Of a stretch of 9,560 nt of DNA, positions 6,350 through 9,560 are shown one piece after another; positions within the stretch are counted from its first letter, which is position 1; every line of letters starts with the position of its first letter. The stretch is from an uncultured Acetatifactor sp. (GTDB taxonomy: Bacteria; Bacillota; Clostridia; Lachnospirales; Lachnospiraceae), in NCBI GenBank assembly GCA_910585615.1, contig CAJUFO010000018.1, forward strand, positions 1 through 9,560. Direction: 5' to 3'. Below the pieces are notes generated by a model, which was not told the DNA's origin, did not search any database, and saw only the letters and a list, made by a program, of their open reading frames with translations. Position numbers and translations under genes: made by a program.

Positions 6350-7306
6350 TCAGTCTTCCTTCCCGAAAGTCCGCCTCTTCAGCTCCTCTAAAGCCTCCCT
6401 GAACTTCACGGATGTCATCCCGGGATTGGAGCGGATGAGATCCCTCTGGAAGAAATCCTTTAGCCTTCCCAGGCGCTTCCTGTCCTCCAGCTTGATGGCG
6501 TATTTCGTCCGCAGATTCAGGATTTCCTCGCCCATATCCTCCTTCTGCTCCGCGCCCCATGTGGGCATCAGGGCCTTTAGCTGCTCCAGCTTCCGCTCGA
6601 TGCCGGCTCGGATGTCCTCTATGTGCATGGCCATGCTCTCGGCCCATTCCTCCCTGGCGGTGCTGGCGCTCTCGGCCAGTGCCGCCCTGTAGTTGCCCAT
6701 TTCCTGGCCGGTCAGCGCGATGACCACATCCAGGCGCTTCTGGATATGGACCATCTCCTCCTTGACCTTCTCCATCTTCACCAGCACATCCCGCAGGTCG
6801 ATGGCCGCCTTGAAGGACAGCGCGAAGTCCGCCGCGATATAGACGGTGAGGACGCCTGTCGCCGCCTTCAACGTCATGTCCGGTATGGAGAGTGTCATGC
6901 GCTCCACGGGCACATGCACCACCTCTGTCATGAGAATCGTCAGGAACCCCCATGACAGGGATGTGCCCAGGCAGATATGCCCCTGGAAGTTGAACTTATT
7001 CTTGGTATAGTCCCAGTACCGCACCTTGAACAGCGCCTCCATGATGACGCCGGTGACATATTCCAGCACCGTAGCGCCGACGCAGCCCGCCGCGTAGACC
7101 ATGAGGATATTGTCCTGGAAGGGCATGGACACCACCAGCATCATGATGGCCCCGCTCCCGTACAGGGGCAGGAAAGGCCCTCTCATAAAGCCCCGGTTGG
7201 TCAGCTTCCTGGTCCTCACGGATACGTAGGCGGATTCGATGCACCACCCCACGAAGCAGTAAAAATAGAAAAAGAACAGCCATTGCACAATCGTATAAGA
7301 ATACAT
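6350..7306 (-). CDS. CmpB-family (PF06541-type) multi-pass membrane protein with cytoplasmic helical tail
   Basis: 318 aa. The N-terminal half matches the family annotated as putative ABC transporter permease (ABC_trans_CmpB), a label without solid functional proof: NRGFMRGPFLPLYGSGA (38-53), LEYVTGVIMEALF (81-93) and RYWDYTKNKFNFQGHICLG (96-114). Hydrophobic segments lie about 5-25, 48-62, 66-86, 111-131 and 146-166. From about 170 to the end it is charged and helical, probably a cytoplasmic coiled coil that interacts with a partner. The start is the ATG at 7306, which has GAGGAG about 5-7 nt upstream; a GTG at 7327 in the same frame lies before that ribosome binding site and would add seven residues. 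It begins 24 nt after the YlmH-like stop codon, so the two are probably co-transcribed. No ABC ATPase is nearby. Function unknown. Confidence 0.82.
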   Translation of the reverse strand: MYSYTIVQWLFFFYFYCFVGWCIESAYVSVRTRKLTNRGFMRGPFLPLYGSGAIMMLVVSMPFQDNILMVYAAGCVGATVLEYVTGVIMEALFKVRYWDYTKNKFNFQGHICLGTSLSWGFLTILMTEVVHVPVERMTLSIPDMTLKAATGVLTVYIAADFALSFKAAIDLRDVLVKMEKVKEEMVHIQKRLDVVIALTGQEMGNYRAALAESASTAREEWAESMAMHIEDIRAGIERKLEQLKALMPTWGAEQKEDMGEEILNLRTKYAIKLEDRKRLGRLKDFFQRDLIRSNPGMTSVKFREALEELKRRTFGKED

Positions 7307-7330
7307 ATACACTCCTCGGTTCCTCACATG

Positions 7331-8107
7331 CTAGCGGTACAGAGACACCTCCACAGCCAGCTTCCCCTTCTTCGTCTCCCTGGGTTCCCCCGCCAGCATG
7401 AACTTTCCGTAGCCCCTGGCGTTCACGGTCTCCCCGCATTTGAGCTGGCGTGCGTTGTTCCCGCACAGGCGGCCGTCTACGTATACCTTTCCCGCCCGGA
7501 ACAGCTCCAGGCTCTTCTCCCGGGACATGTTATAGACCTTCGCCAGCACCGCGTCCACCCGGAAGGACTGCACCTGGATGCTGACGGATAGGGGCTCCTC
7601 CTGCGGAATGTCCGCCGGGCCTTCCGTCAGGCTGCACTTTACATGGGTGTGCCGCACCTGGCTTAAGTTCTCGCAGATGAATCCCGCGATGGAGTCCAGG
7701 CAGAACAGATAGGCCTCCCTCTCCCCCACCTTGATGTCGCCGATGGTGCTGCGCTCTATGCCTAAGTTCATCAGGGCCCCCAGGAAATCCCTGTGGGACA
7801 GGTCGTCCGCGAACTTCTGCGCGAGAGGCCGTATATGGACGCAGACGATGGGGAACGGCACCTCGTACCCCAGCTCCTCCGGGCTCCCGAAGCGCACCAC
7901 CACCCTGTCCGCCGCCTGACAGCCGCCCTCCAGCCTGTATCCGGCATGGGACAGCTTTCCCGCCTCCTGCCAGAAGACATCCTGCTCGCTCAGGCCCAGG
8001 AAGCCCGTGAAGGTATAGATGCCCTGCCGAAAGGACTTTTCTGCCAGATCCCGGAACCGGTTCCTCAATTGATGAATTTCCTTCTCGTCCGAATGCTTTC
8101 TTTCCAT
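7331..8107 (-). CDS. ylmH: YlmH-like S4-domain RNA-binding protein
   Basis: 258 aa, the normal length for YlmH. The N-terminal part includes TFTGFLGLSEQ (32-42) and the conserved block HRDFLGALMNLGIERSTIGDI (105-125). The C-terminal S4 domain spans about 180-242: FRVDAVLAKVYNMSREKSLELF, then GKVYVDGR and the GETVNARGYGKF strand. S4 domains bind structured RNA, and Bacillus YlmH has been linked to the ribosome and to rescue of stalled 50S subunits (the RQC pathway, as an RqcP-like factor); extension of that role here is inference. In Bacillus it sits in the ylm/divIVA division cluster; here its neighbours are a G3E-type GTPase (77 nt upstream) and the CmpB-like protein (24 nt downstream). The ATG at 8107 is preceded by AAGGAGAGG about 10 nt upstream. 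No missing or broken motif seen. Confidence 0.88.
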   Translation of the reverse strand: MERKHSDEKEIHQLRNRFRDLAEKSFRQGIYTFTGFLGLSEQDVFWQEAGKLSHAGYRLEGGCQAADRVVVRFGSPEELGYEVPFPIVCVHIRPLAQKFADDLSHRDFLGALMNLGIERSTIGDIKVGEREAYLFCLDSIAGFICENLSQVRHTHVKCSLTEGPADIPQEEPLSVSIQVQSFRVDAVLAKVYNMSREKSLELFRAGKVYVDGRLCGNNARQLKCGETVNARGYGKFMLAGEPRETKKGKLAVEVSLYR

Positions 8108-8184
8108 CTCCGAAAATCCTCTCCTTCGGGGATATTTCTATCGGGCATGTCCCTGTCCCCAGAGCTGCCCTGCTCTCTATGTCC

Positions 8185-9117
8185 TCAGGAGAAGCTGATG
8201 ATCGCCTCCCTGGGAGCCTTCGTCTTCTCCACTGCAACCGCGTGCAGCATGGGGCCCTCCCCCTTGTAGTCCTCCCAGTACTCCTTCGCCACCGTGGCCG
8301 TCACCTTCACCCACTCCTTCTGCTTCAAGGCCGCCGCCCCCTCGAACTTGCAGGCATAGCCCAGAAAGGACATGTCGTCCGCGCAGCAGGTCATGGCCAG
8401 GCGGCCGGGCACGAAATACCCCTCGGGGAACTCCTCCGGCTTCAGCACCATGGCCACGAACTGAATCTTCTTGCCCACATACCGCTCCAGATGGTCCATA
8501 GAATCCAGATACCAGATGCCATAGCCCTGGTTGTCCAGCACGATGGTCTCCTGACTCAGGTCGTAGGGCAGATCTTCCTCGAAAATCTCGTCTATCTCCC
8601 CCTGGGCATCCTCGAAGATCACGTCCGCGGAGGGATTCACCGCCTTGATGTTCCTCTTATAGGAATTCAGTTGGTCGCGCACGGTGTCACAGCGGTTGAA
8701 GACAATCATCTCCGACTTCCGGATCATCTCTGCCAGAAGGGAACGCATGTTCGTGTAATACATGGGGAATGTGGAGCCGTCGATCATGGTAATCTGCTGC
8801 TCAGTCTTCCAGTACCAGGGAAGCTTCACGTTCTTGAAATTCCACATGCCGTTGAACTCGATGACGATGCGCTCTGGTTTGTGGAGCTTCTCCAGGTCCG
8901 TCAGATGGGCCGGGTTGAAATCCTCCTCGTTTTCAATCAGCTCCACCTCCGTGCGGCTCTTCTTCAAAAGGGCCGGGTCGTATTCGTTCTCCCCCTCCTC
9001 GCAGAGGATCAGCAGGGTCTTCCCCTTGATCTGGAAATAATTCTGCGCCAGCGTGAAGGAGATGAACTCCGTCTTGCCGCTCTCCAAAAATCCGTTGATC
9101 ATATATACAGGCTTCAT
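8185..9117 (-). CDS. G3E (COG0523-like) GTPase fused to a YcgQ/DUF1980-like C-terminal domain
   Basis: 310 aa. The N-terminal half is a G3E P-loop GTPase: MKPVYMINGFLESGKT gives a Walker A GFLESGKT at 9-16, RIVIEFNG (83-90) stands where the family reads IVIExSG, and FNRCD (140-144) replaces the base-specificity motif NKxD. The metal-binding CxCC motif expected near residues 60-70 in COG0523 proteins is absent. The C-terminal region (about 213-302) does not look like CobW_C; GKKIQF, FVPGRLAMTCCADD (C244, C245), WVKVTATV and GPMLHAVAV match in order the C-terminal domain of the YcgQ/TIGR03943 putative permease subunit. G3E proteins are metallochaperones or cofactor-insertion GTPases, so a metal transport or allocation role is likely. 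I chose the ATG at 9117 because GGGAG lies 5 nt upstream; the ATG at 9129 would add MGAK and has no good site. It follows another G3E gene by 155 nt, a gap with no clear promoter. Confidence 0.85.
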   Translation of the reverse strand: MKPVYMINGFLESGKTEFISFTLAQNYFQIKGKTLLILCEEGENEYDPALLKKSRTEVELIENEEDFNPAHLTDLEKLHKPERIVIEFNGMWNFKNVKLPWYWKTEQQITMIDGSTFPMYYTNMRSLLAEMIRKSEMIVFNRCDTVRDQLNSYKRNIKAVNPSADVIFEDAQGEIDEIFEEDLPYDLSQETIVLDNQGYGIWYLDSMDHLERYVGKKIQFVAMVLKPEEFPEGYFVPGRLAMTCCADDMSFLGYACKFEGAAALKQKEWVKVTATVAKEYWEDYKGEGPMLHAVAVEKTKAPREAIISFS

Positions 9118-9272
9118 CTTCGCTCCCATCTGCCCGGCCTGGCGGGCTCATGCAGACACAGGCCCCGTCCCCGGCTCCCGGCAAGGACGCCCTCCGCGGG
9201 CAATGTTTCCGCAGGGCATCCTCCCAGCCGCTTCCGCAGCCTGTGCGACTCAAACTATCCGTTTTCCCAGGG

Positions 9273-9560
9273 TCAAGCCCGGAACAGCTCCTCCAGCCTG
9301 TCCTCTCTGAGCTGTGCGCCGATCACGCAGTATTTACCGGTGACATCCGGCTTTCCCGTCCTGACGCCATGCTCCCCGGGCACATAGTCGAAGTAGATCC
9401 AGGTGCCGTCCTCGGCGGGGACCATGCCCTTTGCCCGCAGGATGGCGCCGTATTCGCCGCTGTCCAAGGCGGTCAGTATGCTCTCGATGCGGGCTGCGGT
9501 GAACTTCGCGGGAGACTCCTTGCCCCAACTGGTGAACACTTCATCGGCATGGTGGTGGCC
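9273..9560 (-). CDS. C-terminal part of a CobW/COG0523 G3E GTPase (5' end outside the window)
   Basis: The visible frame encodes 95 residues from the window edge to a TGA at 9273-9275. It begins GHHHADEVFTSWG, where a His-rich metal-binding stretch leads into the CobW_C domain. It continues with a helix (AKFTAARIESILTAL), GAILRAKGMV, DGTWIYFDYVPGEHGVR, and ends VIGAQLREDRLEELF, which is the characteristic order of CobW_C. The GTPase domain with Walker A and CxCC must lie upstream beyond 9560. This is a separate gene from the next G3E protein, not its broken half, because that one has its own Walker A and a different C-terminal domain. A Met-like GTG at 9539 lies inside the domain and is not the start. 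Likely a metal (Zn, Co or similar) chaperone; the metal cannot be told from the sequence. Confidence 0.85.
   Translation of the reverse strand, partial: GHHHADEVFTSWGKESPAKFTAARIESILTALDSGEYGAILRAKGMVPAEDGTWIYFDYVPGEHGVRTGKPDVTGKYCVIGAQLREDRLEELFRA

Noticed and set aside
5392..6402. Long 336-codon + strand ORF opposite the co-polymerase/kinase
   Set aside because: It is antisense to a gene with clear Walker motifs, has an Arg/His/Pro-rich composition typical of antisense frames in GC-rich DNA, and runs through an intergenic region.
6261..6953. 230-codon - strand ORF overlapping the CmpB-like gene
   Set aside because: Gly/Arg/His-rich frame shadow of the membrane-protein gene, no known motif.
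9130..9272. Short 23-codon ORF in the gap between the two GTPase genes
   Set aside because: No spaced ribosome binding site, low-complexity Gly/Pro/Arg composition; most likely chance.
8179..9387. Long 402-codon + strand ORF opposite the GTPase genes
   Set aside because: Antisense shadow of two recognised genes; Leu/His/Arg-rich with no domain.
9273..9560. The two G3E pieces as one gene broken by a frameshift
   Set aside because: The left gene has its own start, ribosome binding site and Walker A, and its C-terminal domain differs from CobW_C; they are two genes.

Overview
The window looks like chromosomal DNA from a GC-rich Firmicute of the Clostridia, most likely Lachnospiraceae. This rests on strong AGGAGG-type ribosome binding sites, a VanR/VanS-type two-component pair, an Rpn-type PD-(D/E)XK protein of the kind common in that family, a CmpB-family membrane protein and a YlmH protein. 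The taxonomic call is inference from gene content; no rRNA or tRNA gene is present.

Layout. Only the leftmost gene (199-1128, Rpn-like nuclease/transposase relative with a charged coiled-coil tail) is on the + strand. Everything else is on the - strand and is read here from right to left. (a) 9560-6350: the truncated C-terminal part of a CobW/G3E GTPase with a His-rich run; a second G3E GTPase whose C-terminal half resembles the YcgQ/DUF1980 permease-subunit domain instead of CobW_C; a YlmH-like S4 RNA-binding protein; and a CmpB-family membrane protein with a long cytoplasmic helical tail. (b) 6209-4371: a stand-alone transcription unit with a recognisable promoter, a TTG-started fused Wzz/BY-kinase (polysaccharide co-polymerase plus tyrosine-kinase-type ATPase), possibly a tiny Trp-rich ORF, and a hairpin terminator. 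(c) 4294-1190: a two-component operon with an 11-bp-periodic direct repeat, an extended -10 promoter, a structured leader of about 140 nt, an OmpR/VanR-type regulator, a hairpin-containing intercistronic gap, a six-TM VanS-like kinase, and a terminator just after the kinase stop. The - strand kinase converges on the + strand Rpn-like gene.

How they may work together (inference). The two GTPases are probably a metal-handling pair, and a YcgR-type permease partner is expected upstream, outside the window. YlmH and the CmpB-like protein are close enough to be co-transcribed. The regulator/kinase pair appears autoregulated. The neighbouring co-polymerase/kinase is an orphan with no glycosyltransferases, flippase or phosphatase nearby, so it probably acts on a polysaccharide locus elsewhere; control by the adjacent two-component system is possible but not shown.

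The best candidates for something under-described are the G3E-GTPase/YcgQ-domain fusion (8185-9117), the structured leader of the regulator gene, and the tail-less fused BY-kinase. I see no CRISPR array, insertion sequence, phage gene or toxin-antitoxin pair.
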